DNA of 64,000 bases, from NCBI GenBank assembly GCA_032209605.1, contig JASFXZ010000001.1, forward strand, positions 27,284,619 to 27,348,618. The letters run 5' to 3'. Position numbers and translations under genes: made by a program. The notes beneath the pieces are model-generated. The model was not told the DNA's origin. It saw nothing but the letters and a program-made list of their open reading frames with translations, and did no database searches. Shown here piece by piece: positions 12,091 to 23,287 of this stretch (within the stretch, counting starts at the first letter, position 1; every line of letters starts with the position of its first letter). The DNA comes from Mactromeris polynyma (taxonomy: Eukaryota; Mollusca; Bivalvia; Venerida; Mactridae).

Positions 12091-12172
12091 AAGCTGACGT
12101 CTCTTATGAAACGACACAGCTGGAATGTCGTGTGCTGGTGGGCCGTCTGCATTTTAATGTATGACGTGTTTA

Positions 12173-12180
12173 TGACGTCA
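12173..12180. promoter_or_regulatory. Perfect CRE palindrome TGACGTCA with adjacent half site
   Basis: A second CREB/ATF-type palindrome, with a TGACGTG half site 11 bases to its left at 12162. Together with the copy at 11321 it brackets the 27-bp array. Function is not shown. Confidence 0.3.
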
Positions 12181-15100
12181 TTAAATATCATTGGTATTAC
12201 TTTTCAGTATGCATGTACAAATTGATATAATTTACAGCCTCTGATTTAGATGTGGTGTAATTCAAACAGGTACTAATTCTTATTTTATAGATTAAACATG
12301 TGAAAACGACATACCTGTTACAAATTTGAAACATTGCAAAACAACAACTTATTTTATAAAAAGCAATACAACATGAAAGAACCAATCGGTTTACAATCTT
12401 GTAACATTATCACTGCAACTTTGAATAATTGAAACCCACACTTAACATCTCTTTGTTTTTTGACTGGTGCTCTTTTAAAACATATTTGATACGTGGTTGA
12501 TATGTTGACAGCAGCTATCATGGCTCAATCATCGTCCATCGGTTTTAAAACGTAATCTGTTCACTGTTTTCCGACGAAACGCTGATTTCCTTCACGAGCG
12601 GCACGTGCTAGTCATGTGGCACGTTGCTTGCGCGAGGCGTCATTTGACGCTGAACGGAAACGCGCGAACTGAAACAATAAGATCATATTCTAATCACGTA
12701 TTTTATCGATAAATCATATTCCTCTGATCGGTTTGAAAATGCAGTGGAAATTTCCGTATACTGATTTTATAGTGTTTGACGTTTGCGCAATTATAGTTTT
12801 CCCCGCAAAATTTCGCCGACTTTTATCGTCTGCATCTTGAATATGATACGGGTCTGATTAATATATTCTCGTGAGATTTTGAAGTCATTTTTCTCAGATT
12901 TTATCCAACCAGTTTGTAGTTACTTGTGGAACAAGTTTCATTACCTTAGCTGCTGACAAACGCATACCTTGTATAGTGTCATGATAGGTTATGTTGGTTT
13001 GAGGAATGCTATACACAAGGAATGGTCTATGGGCTCTCCGGTCATCATCGATTGGACCAATATATTAGAGAACTTATCTTATATTGATACAGTGAACAAG
13101 ACCACCATTCTGGTTCTGAAGGAAGTATATTTAGTTGTGACGTGGTCCGATTATCTAGTTAAGATCTTGAAGAAAACATTAACGCTTGTCCTTGAAAAAA
13201 CGGCTTACCAATGAGGTGGTCTTAATTTCGAGATGATCTTTAAGTGAGGTTCCGCTGTATTGTTTCAATGGCAGGTTGACATTCTTTGAAAGACAAACAT
13301 TCTTGTTTGTAGCATCTACAAGTTCAGGTGAAGATGTAGCTGCATACACGTTATAACGGGGAAATTACCCGAAAAATTCCGCACGAAAGAGCCGAACACG
13401 TGAGTCTGTGACAATAGTGTCTGTCAGGGTACCACTAACATACTTTCTCTAAACATGTTCTTTTAGTCATGTTTTCGTTCGTAGCAAGTAATCACGTGGT
13501 AATATTAAGTAACCTTTACGACCACTTTCACTAAACGTTAGTTACTTGTACTACAATCAGACAATTGAAAATACTGTCAAAGCAGTCTGGTTATGAAGAA
13601 TTGGATTTATCTTAACGAAAATATAAACTGAATGAACATTAGTTGTTTTACGTCGTGTTTGAACCGAGTTGTTTTACTGTGTCTTGGATCTAATCCCTTA
13701 TAAATAAAATATCAAATCAATAAAAATTGTATATTACTTCTCCGATCTTGGTTTTTTATTACTTTGGAAAAAATGTTGATTAAGACGTTGCGCAGTCCTC
13801 GCCGCACAAACGCCTTTGATCTACGATAATCTTTCCAATAAGTTAAACGATTGGCCGGCGACAGGTGGGTTAATCAAAAACAATTCCTCATCTCAAAGTG
13901 GATGTCCGGATATGTAATTTCAATTAGGATATTTAATGTAAACGCACAGACGTCAAAATTGGTTATGAAATGTGAAATTTCCTTAGTTTTAAACTATTTG
14001 AACCGAATTCATTTTGATAAATATTTCTTTCATTCCTAACATCTGTGTGAAAGATCGGTGCGGTATAAATTTATCAAATCAAAGTTAAAATTTTAATCAA
14101 AAATAGTAGGTCCCGTTAACTGTTCTGTTAAATAAACATCGAAATGTACAAATTCCTGGCTTTGGTTTCGTATCTCGGCGGCTAATCAGAGAAACGCGAA
14201 CAAATCCATTGAATATATATCTATTACATTGGCGATAAACTAACTCTGTATGATTTTGCCGATCAAAGTAAAAGTAAAGATATCTACGGAGCGGCGATAA
14301 TCACTCGGAATTATTCGAATCTCGGCTCCACAGAGGGAGCTGAGCATTTGGAGAGTGGCTGTGATTTCCGCTATCTTAAGCCCCCTATCCCTTTATTTGT
14401 ACAAAGTTTTCTTCACTTTACACGTTCATTAATCTATATTTGATAGGCCAGGTATCATCACCTTGTGGTCATCTTGTATCTGATACAAATAATCCACTTT
14501 AATTCTATTTATACGCCGCCGACCTAGTCACACGAGTCCAATTCAATAATTTCCATAATCAACGCTAACACTATTTACAGTTGTAGCTATACATTATAGT
14601 ACTTTTTTGCTTGTCTTGTTAAGTCCAAAACATCACCGGCACAATTTGTATTTATACGGCGGCTTTCCATACAATTCATGTCCTATGAGACCCTGTGGAT
14701 GTGGTCCCTCTTTGAATGCACGGACAGTCATCTTGGTAGCACCACCGACATTATATAGGTTGTTCTGGAGCAGCATTTTCATAATATTGTTACGTACGGT
14801 TGTCACGTGGACACTTGACCGTCCCATTGCAATGATACCATGTAAGGTATACGCGGACCTGTATAATATACGTGTACATCGGATGCTTCCTTGTCGTGTG
14901 CAGGTTTAAACAAGCTTGTATTCCTGCTTTTATATGAGTTGTTTCCGAATTTGTTCATGTGGGACTTTCTGAAAACATCTTGTTCATGACTCGTTTACGT
15001 CAGTTTTATTACATGTACATTATTGTAATGTACGTGTTTTCTTCAAATTATTTTGTTCATGGATATTGTGTTCTTATTTATCCTAATTGGAAACCAAGCA

Positions 15101-18100
15101 TGATTAGACGTCAGACGTCTAAGTATTAATGCCATAAACACCAACATGATTATGTTTTGTTTGTTTGTAAATTCATTTCTATAATATGTTTGGATGAAAA
15201 GTGTGTGGTGAATGTTCATGTTTAAGACAAGTAAAGAAGACTACCTAGTTGGCCAGAGGACTTTAGTGGGATTCAAATGTACACTAAAATGTCTTCATCA
15301 CAATCGAGCTTAAATAGATTGGTACATATACCATGATTGCACTTTACCAGTTGGTATAACCAGTCTGATGTTCCTGTGTTCCTGCACTCCATGGTTACAC
15401 GAGAAGAGCGGACACAGCAAGCTTTCGTTTAGTTCACATGAAGTCTTTGGAAATTCTCCAGTGCTTTTCTGGCAAAATAATCGTATTGTATTGAGGATTA
15501 CTTCTGTGTTTATCGTAAGCTTTCTTCGTGTATCATGTCCAAAAGAGTGCGCTTGGTAATTGGATTATTCGGTATTACTCGGTATTGATGGTAGAACTGT
15601 AATCCAATTGAAAGACACATCATTTTATCAAAGGAATACCGAGACAAGATACAGATTGGACGGCGGCTTTGATCAATAATGGAGCAAGCCTTCATTCCGA
15701 TATCTGTCTTAGCTAAAATCGTGAGAATCATTGCAAATTGTGGCGGCTTCAGGGAGCATATTTGGCGCCAAACGTGTCGAACTCGTTGATTGACCATAAT
15801 GGCCAAAGGCATTACTTAAGCTGGTACGCCAATAAATAAATGAACAGAAATGTTGATTTGCCTTCGAGATGGATGCTTATGTCCCTTTCATTCTATGATT
15901 AGGTATAAATAATCGTTTGCTTTTCTTATTATTTCTTGTTTAATTAAAGCAAATTTACAGATATATATTTGCAATAACTTAAGTGTACATGCATTTGCTT
16001 GCAGTTGGCATAATTTGTGTCAATGTTCTGTGAGAGGTTCTCAATAAGTATATATTAATTGCAATATGACAGTTGTAGACTAACGAAGGTTTATGTGGAA
16101 CTGTTCAGCGTTTTATTGTGCGTAGCTATTTCACTTCTTCATTTTACATCAAGTCGAATACTTAATATTGTCAAATTTAAAATGTTGTTTTTTAGAAAAC
16201 AATCGCATTGTGCACACACCATACAGTATCGGCAGCGGTAACGAGTTAGCTTTATATATAAAACGTCGATTTCAATTATTGCTTTCGGTTTCTATTTTCA
16301 CTTCTTTAAGATATGAAATAAGCGTCTTAATTTGCAAATTGTATGATAAATGTCATTTTTGGACCAATTATTATTATTCAGAATCAGAAATGAGGAAAGG
16401 GGAGATTTCTATTGTTTTATGTTATTGATAACTTTAAGCGATCCATAAAAATGTTTGCAAACCCGGGTTGCCTCTTACCACAACTGTTGGGAAAGTCGGT
16501 ATGTCCATTACTTATTCATATAATTTCTTAGAATGTTTTTAGACTGAAAAGGTCCCTGCCTGGAAGAACCAAACACATGTGAGAGGGGTCGACAGGGGTC
16601 AGTGTTGGTGCATCAAGTAAGTGTACCTCAAACAAAAGCTTTAATGTTGACCTTATAAGCATTTTTTTTAATTGAACGCACATTCAAGTATTTTAAATGT
16701 GTGCAAGACCATAAGGAACATGATGAATTCGTAGATACAAACATTAATTCGTATTGAAAACTTAAAGTTGTGTGTATGCAAACGTCCACATAGAAAAACG
16801 CGTACTTCACTATTTTGATTGGCAATGCAGACTGTTTACGATTTTTTCATCTATGTGAAACTATATTATTCTTGCGGTTTTGGTAACTAACAATTAATGT
16901 GTTGGACTTACTTTGGTATCGAGGTTGTTTCGCTACCGGTAGCGTTTCCGATTATTTAAACTTGAATTGTGAAAAAGTGTCCGGAGCTGGCCCCTTACCA
17001 GCACGCTACTTGCATATCCTGCTATCCCTAATGTTTTCTTAAGTCATTGGTCATTCACAAAATGTTAATAAGGTACCATGGGTTATAATCAAGAAACGGT
17101 CCGGCGTAATTCTGCATAATGTAGTGTCCTTACCTATGCCGCTGGAAACTCGGCGTTAACGGTGACAGGTACGGGTAATTGCCGCTGTCCGGGTAATTAC
17201 CGGACACCTGGTTGTTAGTGGCTCTGGAATATTTCGTTCTTTCCACTTTTTGACATTTCCGTACGGACCATGTAAGCAGGTGTGACGGTTACAGCGAGTA
17301 ATTCCATGTTATTACTAAAGTGACATTTATTTCTCAGGCGATGTTAAGTAGTGTTTTTTCTGGTACTTTACATACCTAATCAGTAATCGAACCGCACGAA
17401 GGACTCGTATCGTTATTTTCTGATAATAAAATACGTCGAGTTCAATGTACTGTAATTTACAGTAGATAACAGTGTGAAATTTCGTTCTAATATAACAAAA
17501 TAACCTAATGAATGCGAAAATGGTGACCCGTCTAACTTATCATTGTCTGATTTTCATCAGTTCAGTTTTGTTCACGAAGTTATACACTACGTTTGTTTTT
17601 ATTTTATTATTTAGTCAATTAAATGATGTTTATCAACAAACGATCCTATGCGTTGAGCACATTGTGACTCATTTAATATTTCCTACTTCAGTCTGCAAAC
17701 ATTCTCGTGCTCTGGGTCTGACAAACGATTTTTAAATATAATGTATAATAATTAAGTATTTATATATTATGCGAATGTTATATATATGATCACGGTAGCA
17801 TGCATGCGCCTTAGGCAACTACAGCGTAACCATCATTATAAACTGGTCGACAATAAAGGGAAAGTTAACTAGTTTGATACATCCAAATTGTGATGTCCAT
17901 GAAATAGAATAGAAATTGAATTTCACACTACTACATAATTAGAATTTACCTCGTATAATTCTATCAGATTACTTGTCTTTCATCTAAAACTTACCTGTCC
18001 TCTCAATGGTAGGCCGTTAACACTTATAATCGAAAAAGCCCGAGGGAGAACGGATAAAATACTTCATCAAGCCGCATTAGGGCAATTTCCTGTGTTTACT

Positions 18101-18506
18101 TAACGAAATTAAAAAGGGTCAGTGTCGGTTGTATTTAAATCGTTCAATGTTTGAGTTGTCCAAAAAATATATTACTTCTATTTGCTTAATGTAATTAGTT
18201 TTAAAACTTAATCGTTTAGTACTTTAAAAAAAAGTCAATGGTTTCACGCAAAGTTCGCGATAAAACCGCAAAGACGAACAATTACATACAACGATGCCGA
18301 AAGTACACTGAAACGCGCGTAATTACACATCTTAGCGTATATCTTTCATAATTTAGCATTTATGTTAAGCCACTATGAATTATTTGAATTATATTTTTCT
18401 CTGTCGGGTAAAATAACTGTGATGAGTTGTCCATAGCCTCAAACATCGTTTAATACTGCCATATTGTTACAGTACACCATTATATATGATGAAATCATCT
18501 AGTGCT
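12181..18506. other. Long non-coding stretch with local GC-richer patches
   Basis: No gene is recognised in 6.3 kb. Patches richer in G+C than their surroundings lie at 12575-12680, 14270-14400, 14640-14830 and 17090-17230 and could be conserved regulatory elements. At 14633-14905 the minus strand is open for 91 codons, with a Met at 14827 giving 64 residues that end GKPPYKYKLCR; the + strand is open too and I recognise neither. 13208-13255 holds a GAGGTGGTCTTAATT segment resembling one at 21.76 kb. A strong inverted repeat at 17186-17206 is listed separately. Confidence 0.45.
17186..17206. repeat. Perfect 7-bp inverted repeat around a TAATTA core
   Basis: TGTCCGG-GTAATTA-CCGGACA: arms pair perfectly, and the centre carries the TAATTA homeodomain-type core inside the palindrome GGTAATTACC. 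A similar GGGTAATTGCC lies 12 bases upstream. It sits in a GC-rich patch within AT-rich DNA. A paired-homeodomain or other dimer site is possible but inferred. Confidence 0.5.
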
Positions 18507-19039
18507 AAATATACAGCACATCGATTATGTATATATTATAAATATACAGCACATCGATTATGTATATATTATAAATATACAGCACATCGATTATGTATAT
18601 ATTATAAATATACAGCACATCAATTATGTATATATTATAAATATACAGCACATCGATTATGTATATATTATAAATATGCAGCACATCGATTATGTATATA
18701 TTATAAATATACAGCACATCAATTATGTATATATTATAAATATACAGCACATCGATTATGTATATATTATAAATATACAGCACATCGATTATGTATATAT
18801 TATAAATATACAGCACATCGATTATGTATATATTATAAATATACAGCACATCGATTATGTATGTATTATAAATATACAGCACATCGATTATGTATATATT
18901 ATAAATATACAGCACATCGATTATGTATGTATTATAAATATACAGCACATCGATTATGTATATATTATAAATATACAGCACATCGATTATGTATGTAAAA
19001 ATTTATTATAAATATACAGCACATCGATTATGTATGTAC
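18507..19039. repeat. 33-bp minisatellite array (about 16 copies)
   Basis: The unit is AAATATACAGCACATCGATT then ATGTATATATTAT. Across each junction it creates TATAAATA, a good TATA-box match. Variants are rare (CAATTA for CGATTA, GTATGTATT for GTATATATT). A 7-base insertion splits the last unit near 18997. Several frames on both strands are open because 33 is a multiple of three; there is no gene. Confidence 0.97.
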
Positions 19040-19625
19040 TGGTCCACAGTGCCAACCCGCCAGTACTACTTCACAAATGGCTACAAAATGTTGCTTTGAT
19101 TGCAGTAAGTCTGAAATGAAGTGAATTATCGAAAATAACGTCGATAATGCTAAACTCGTCAAAATCTCGTTCATCGCATCAGATCACATTGTCATAAAGT
19201 AGTGAAGATTCTCGAAATACAAAATGGCGGTTAGCACGGTATATATGACGAGGGCGTCGACTCGGGGCGTGGATGTTCGATATTTCGTGCATCAGGTTTA
19301 TGAAAGAATCACGAACACGGTTCGAAATTAAGTATGTGTAATATATTCCATAAAACAAGTTGTCAAAAACGACAACTATTGTCATAGCGCTTTTACGCGT
19401 TCGTCATTCGCTTATTGTCAACTTGTTAATTCACTACAATAGACTGTACCAGGAGTGTTAATTAAGAAAAATATGGGAAACTCGAGCTGCAATAACAAAA
19501 TAGATTGGTTTCCGTGAACAAAATATAGGATTGTTGCCATGTATATTCATTTATTATAGTACATGTACGTATAATACTATTTAAGCAGAAATCTTCGACT
19601 TCGATCAAATTTACGATCTCATAAC
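19040..19625. other. Unique spacer between two arrays
   Basis: About 590 bp. AAAATGGCGGTTAGC at 19222 opens a + frame of 35 codons (MAVSTVYMTRASTRG and on), which I do not recognise. A 68-codon minus frame overlaps. Nothing else was seen. Confidence 0.5.
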
Positions 19626-20620
19626 TACATGTTTCATTTTGAGCGTACTTTCTACGTAGTTTGGTTCTACTACATGTTTCATTTCGAGCGTACTTTCTAC
19701 GCAGTTTGGTTCTACTTCATGTTTCATTTCGAGCGTACTTTCTACGCAGTTTGGTTCTACTACGTGTTTCATTTCGAGCGTACTTTCTACACAGTTTGTT
19801 TCTATTACATGTTTCATTTCGAGCGTACTTTCTACGCAGTTTGGTTCTACTACATGTTTCATTTCGAGCGTACTTTCTACGCAGTTTGGTTCTACTACAT
19901 GTTTCATTTCGAGCGTACTTTCTACGCAGTTTGGTTCTACTACATGTTTCATTTCGAGCGTACTTTCTACGCAGTTTGGTTCTACTACATGTTTCATTTT
20001 GGGCGTACTTTCTACGCAGTTTGTTTCTACTACATGTTTCATTTCGAGCGTACTTTCTACGCAGTTTGGTTCTACTACATGTTTCATTTTGGGCGTACTT
20101 TCTACGCAGTTTGGTTCTACTACATGTTTCATTTCGAGCGTACTTTCTACGCAGTTTGGTTCTACTACATGTTTCATTTCGAGCGTACTTTCTACGCAGT
20201 TTGGTTCTACTACATGTTTCATTTCGAGCGTACTTTCTACGCAGTTTGTTTCTACTACATGTTTCATTTTGGGCGTACTTTCTACGCAGTTTGGTTCTAC
20301 TACATGTTTCATTTTGGGCGTACTTTCTACGCAGTTTGGTTCTACTACATGTTTCATTTTGGGCGTACTTTCTACGCAGTTTGGTTCTACTACATGTTTC
20401 ATTTTGGGCGTACTTTCTACGCAGTTTGGTTCTACTACATGTTTCATTTTGGGCGTACTTTCTACGCAGTTTGGTTCTACTACATGTTTCATTTTGGGCG
20501 TACTTTCTACGCAGTTTGGTTCTACTACATGTTTCATTTTGGGCGTACTTTCTACGCAGTTTGGTTCTACTACATGTTTCATTTTGGGCGTACTTTCTAC
20601 GCAGTTTGGTTCTACTACAT
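19626..20620. repeat. 45-bp minisatellite array (22 copies)
   Basis: The unit runs TACATGTTTCATTTCGAGCG then TACTTTCTACGCAGTTTGGTTCTAC. Two unit types differ by two bases: CGAGCG and TGGGCG. Copies 1-8 are all CGAGCG, copies 9-14 are mixed, and copies 15-22 are all TGGGCG. Long frames on both strands (up to 338 codons) are translations of the repeat: at least five frames are open at once, so none is taken as a gene. Confidence 0.98.
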
Positions 20621-21884
20621 GGTATCAAAATTCTCTCCGATTTAACAAAAGCAAACTTTGAAAATAGTTGAAATATAGTATTAATTTGCTCAAACGCTCA
20701 AATAGTAATTTCCAGAACTGTTTATTCTCATATTTAATATAGCTATCGATATAAAAAAACTCTTCTGTACATATATAAACAAATATTGTAACATCTCTAT
20801 TTAGAGACATGTTGTTGTTGTTGCTGCATGGCATTTGCTCGGGTCTTTTGTTCATTAATCAGTCATTTAAACATGTCAAGGTGGAACTTGATGGGATTTG
20901 AAAAGTTTGAGCAGATTTCTCATCCAATGGCAGATTATCTTTCATCCTGCCAACACATGTTTTAAACCGTTTAGCGCCTTATGTACTGATTGGCCAATCA
21001 AACTTTGACACTAAGTATCACTCGATATCAAAACGAGACTCTAATTGTCAAAGTGAGGCTCTCTTGTCATACAAACGTCTTTGGCATCTATTTTTGGGAA
21101 ATATTCTTGAATGTGTTTTTATATGAAATATATCTTCGATGCTCATCTATAAAATCACATTATTTAAATTCGTGTGTGTATGTCTGGTCAGATAATGAAA
21201 AGTTTGTCTTAATAATATACGTACATGTATCACACATTGAACAAAAGTTTGTCTTAAAACTGATCTACGAGTACATAATAACATATTACTTGGTGTTTTT
21301 ATATTCAATTTAAATGGTGGTAAAACATGCTATCGCAGTCACAGTACGAGTACATAGATATCGTTTATGACTAAATATATGAAACGCCATTAAAACGCAA
21401 CTGTTTAATGAGACTTCATTTTGTACATGGTGTATAAAGCTACCAACTGTTTAAAATATTGTTAAAAAAATATTGAAACTATGGACCTATAATGCATATA
21501 AGTTTAGGAAATAATGTTGATGAATTAATATGGAATTACTTCTTCTTTATGACATGTTTTGAAGCAGACCATTTTTGGTTGCGTTTTTATTGGCTTTAAG
21601 TATATATGAAACGTTTTAAGGACACTATCAATGTTTTCACAAAATTTATACCATAGACAGAATATTCCATTATATCGTACACTGGTCTTCCTGACAACAA
21701 AATGTGTAATACAGTGACACCTCAATAATACGATCTCAGTTGTTTCTTTAGACAACCGTTATGAGGTGGTCTGATTATTGAGTTGAATGTAAAAGGAAAA
21801 TTAAAGGTCCATGAATATACAGTGTTATTAATGAGATAGTCTTAATGTTGAGTTGGTCTTGAATGTGTGTATTTGCATTTATTT
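20621..21884. other. Non-coding stretch, nothing recognised except a dispersed-repeat trace
   Basis: About 1.26 kb. 21710-21850 holds degenerate segments (CACCTCAATAATACGATCTC, GAGGTGGTCTGATTATTGAG, GAGTTGGTCTT) in both orientations, similar to 13208-13255, and probably a decayed DNA-transposon terminal region. The remainder shows no signal. Confidence 0.45.
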
Positions 21885-22138
21885 ATCGTCGCCACCGGTT
21901 TCCCCTTTGGGTGACGCCTCCGGAAGAATGTTAGTCATTTTAGATTTTTGGAGGATAGTGAATGATACAGAAGATGCCCCAGTTCCAGAAACAGCACTGG
22001 TTCTTCAACACGGGACCTATGTCTTTCAAAGTCTCGTCCGAATGTCTGTTAGTACTGTCAGTGGTGGAGCGGGGATCGAACCTGCGATCTCTAAATTACT
22101 AGTCCAGCGCGTTGCCACTGGACCACCGATCCGCTACT
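21885..22138 (-). mobile_element. tRNA-derived SINE, minus strand
   Basis: Read on the minus strand, 22125-22115 is TGGTCCAGTGG, a full match to the Pol III A box, and 22082-22073 is GGTTCGATCC, a B-box match, 32 bases later. The anticodon-like arm is CTGGA-CTAGTAA-TTTAG, with an AGT anticodon position. The acceptor stem does not pair properly, so this is not an intact tRNA. About 190 bases of body continue to about 21885. This explains the peptide-like string GIEPAISKLLVQRVATG in one + frame, which is a translated antisense tRNA head. Confidence 0.75.
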
Positions 22139-22686
22139 AGGATTGACTTTAAGTGTGGTTATACTGAATTTGTATTAAAAATGTACATTATCCACCATGG
22201 TAAACAGGCGGTATTATGGACATGACAAAATTCTTGTTAATGGCAAGCATTGTTCAAATATTAATTGTTTCCTATGACACAAATGTTAGGAATTTCGCAC
22301 CTCGCTAATTGTTTGCATTTGTGCTAATTTGCACCATTTGATACCCCCCGACGCCGACAGTTAAGTGTGACAATTAGAGATCGCGAAAAAAAGTCGCTAA
22401 ATTAACTACATTCCCACCGGCACATCACTAGGGGTCAATTATAGGGGCTACAGGTGTAAAACTATCAAGTTTGTCCCTGAAAATATCGATCTACTGACCG
22501 CTGGTAAATTATGTATGTGTGGGAAATTCAACATCCAATAATACTAATTTATTGCTGTACTTTGCAATCCTTTGATTTTGCTGCCGGCGTTCAATATTGA
22601 GAAAATGTCATTTCTGTCTATTCCCCGAGTTTTATAGAACCATCGTTAATTTCTAGAAATGAGACACAATACGAACAGTTGATGAG
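22139..22686. other. Unique spacer, nothing coding
   Basis: About 550 bp. 22340-22470 is GC-richer and contains AGGTGT, CAATTA and GTGTGACAATTA-type motifs that could be regulatory; no open frame of note. Confidence 0.5.
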
Positions 22687-23287
22687 CAAGACCCTGTATA
22701 CTATAGGAGAAGTAAGACCCTGTATACTATAGGAGATGTAAGACCCTGTATACTATAGGAGAAGTAAGACCCTGTATACTATAGGAGAAGTAAGACCCTG
22801 TATACTATAGGAGATGTAAGACCCTGTATACTATAGGAGAAGTAAGACCCTGTATACTATAGGAGATGTAAGACCCTGTATACTATAGGAGAAGTAAGAC
22901 CCTGTATACTATAGGCGAAGTAAGACCCTGTATACTATAGGAGATGTAAGACCCTGTATACTATAGGAGAAGTAAGACCCTGTATACTATAGGAGATGTA
23001 AGACCCTGTATACTATAGGAGATGTAAGACCCTGTATACTATAGGAGAAGTAAGACCCTGTATACTATAGGAGATGTAAGACCCTGTATTCTATAGGAGA
23101 TGTAAGACCCTGTATACTATAGGAGAAGTAAGACCCTGTATACTATAAGTGAAGTAAGACCCTGTATACTATTGGAGATGTAAGACCCTGTATACCATAG
23201 GAGATGTAAGACCCTGTATACTATAGGAGATGTAAGACCCTGTATACTTTAGGAGAAGTAAGACCCTGTATACTATAAGCGAAGTAA
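22687..23287. repeat. 26-bp minisatellite array (about 23 copies)
   Basis: The unit is GTAAGACCCTGTATACTATA then GGAGAA or GGAGAT. The two end types are intermixed. Because 26 is not a multiple of three, no long frame results. Each junction gives GAA|GTAAGA or GAT|GTAAGA, a 5' splice-donor-like sequence, and each unit has the GTATAC palindrome. Confidence 0.98.

Noticed and set aside
11517..12164. 215-codon + frame with FKHEDQDVR repeats as a repeat-protein gene
   Set aside because: The open frame is explained by the 27-bp period; two minus frames through the same DNA are equally open, and the unique ends are short and unrecognised. Kept only as a point to test.
14633..14905. 91-codon minus frame ending GKPPYKYKLCR as a gene
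   Set aside because: Both strands are open in a GC-richer patch; no motif, splice sites or promoter signals that I can recognise.
19611..20661. Frames of 220-338 codons on both strands as genes
   Set aside because: At least five frames are open together over a 45-bp array; none has a non-repeat domain.
22060..22140. Intact tRNA gene on the minus strand
   Set aside because: A and B boxes and an anticodon-like arm are present, but the acceptor stem does not pair and SINE body sequence follows.
21853..22140. Protein containing GIEPAISKLLVQRVATG
   Set aside because: This string is the antisense translation of a tRNA-derived SINE head.
22687..23287. CRISPR-like array, or T7-promoter-like ACTATAGGAGA repeats
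   Set aside because: Units are contiguous tandem repeats with no unique spacers, and the genome is animal; the promoter resemblance covers only a few bases.
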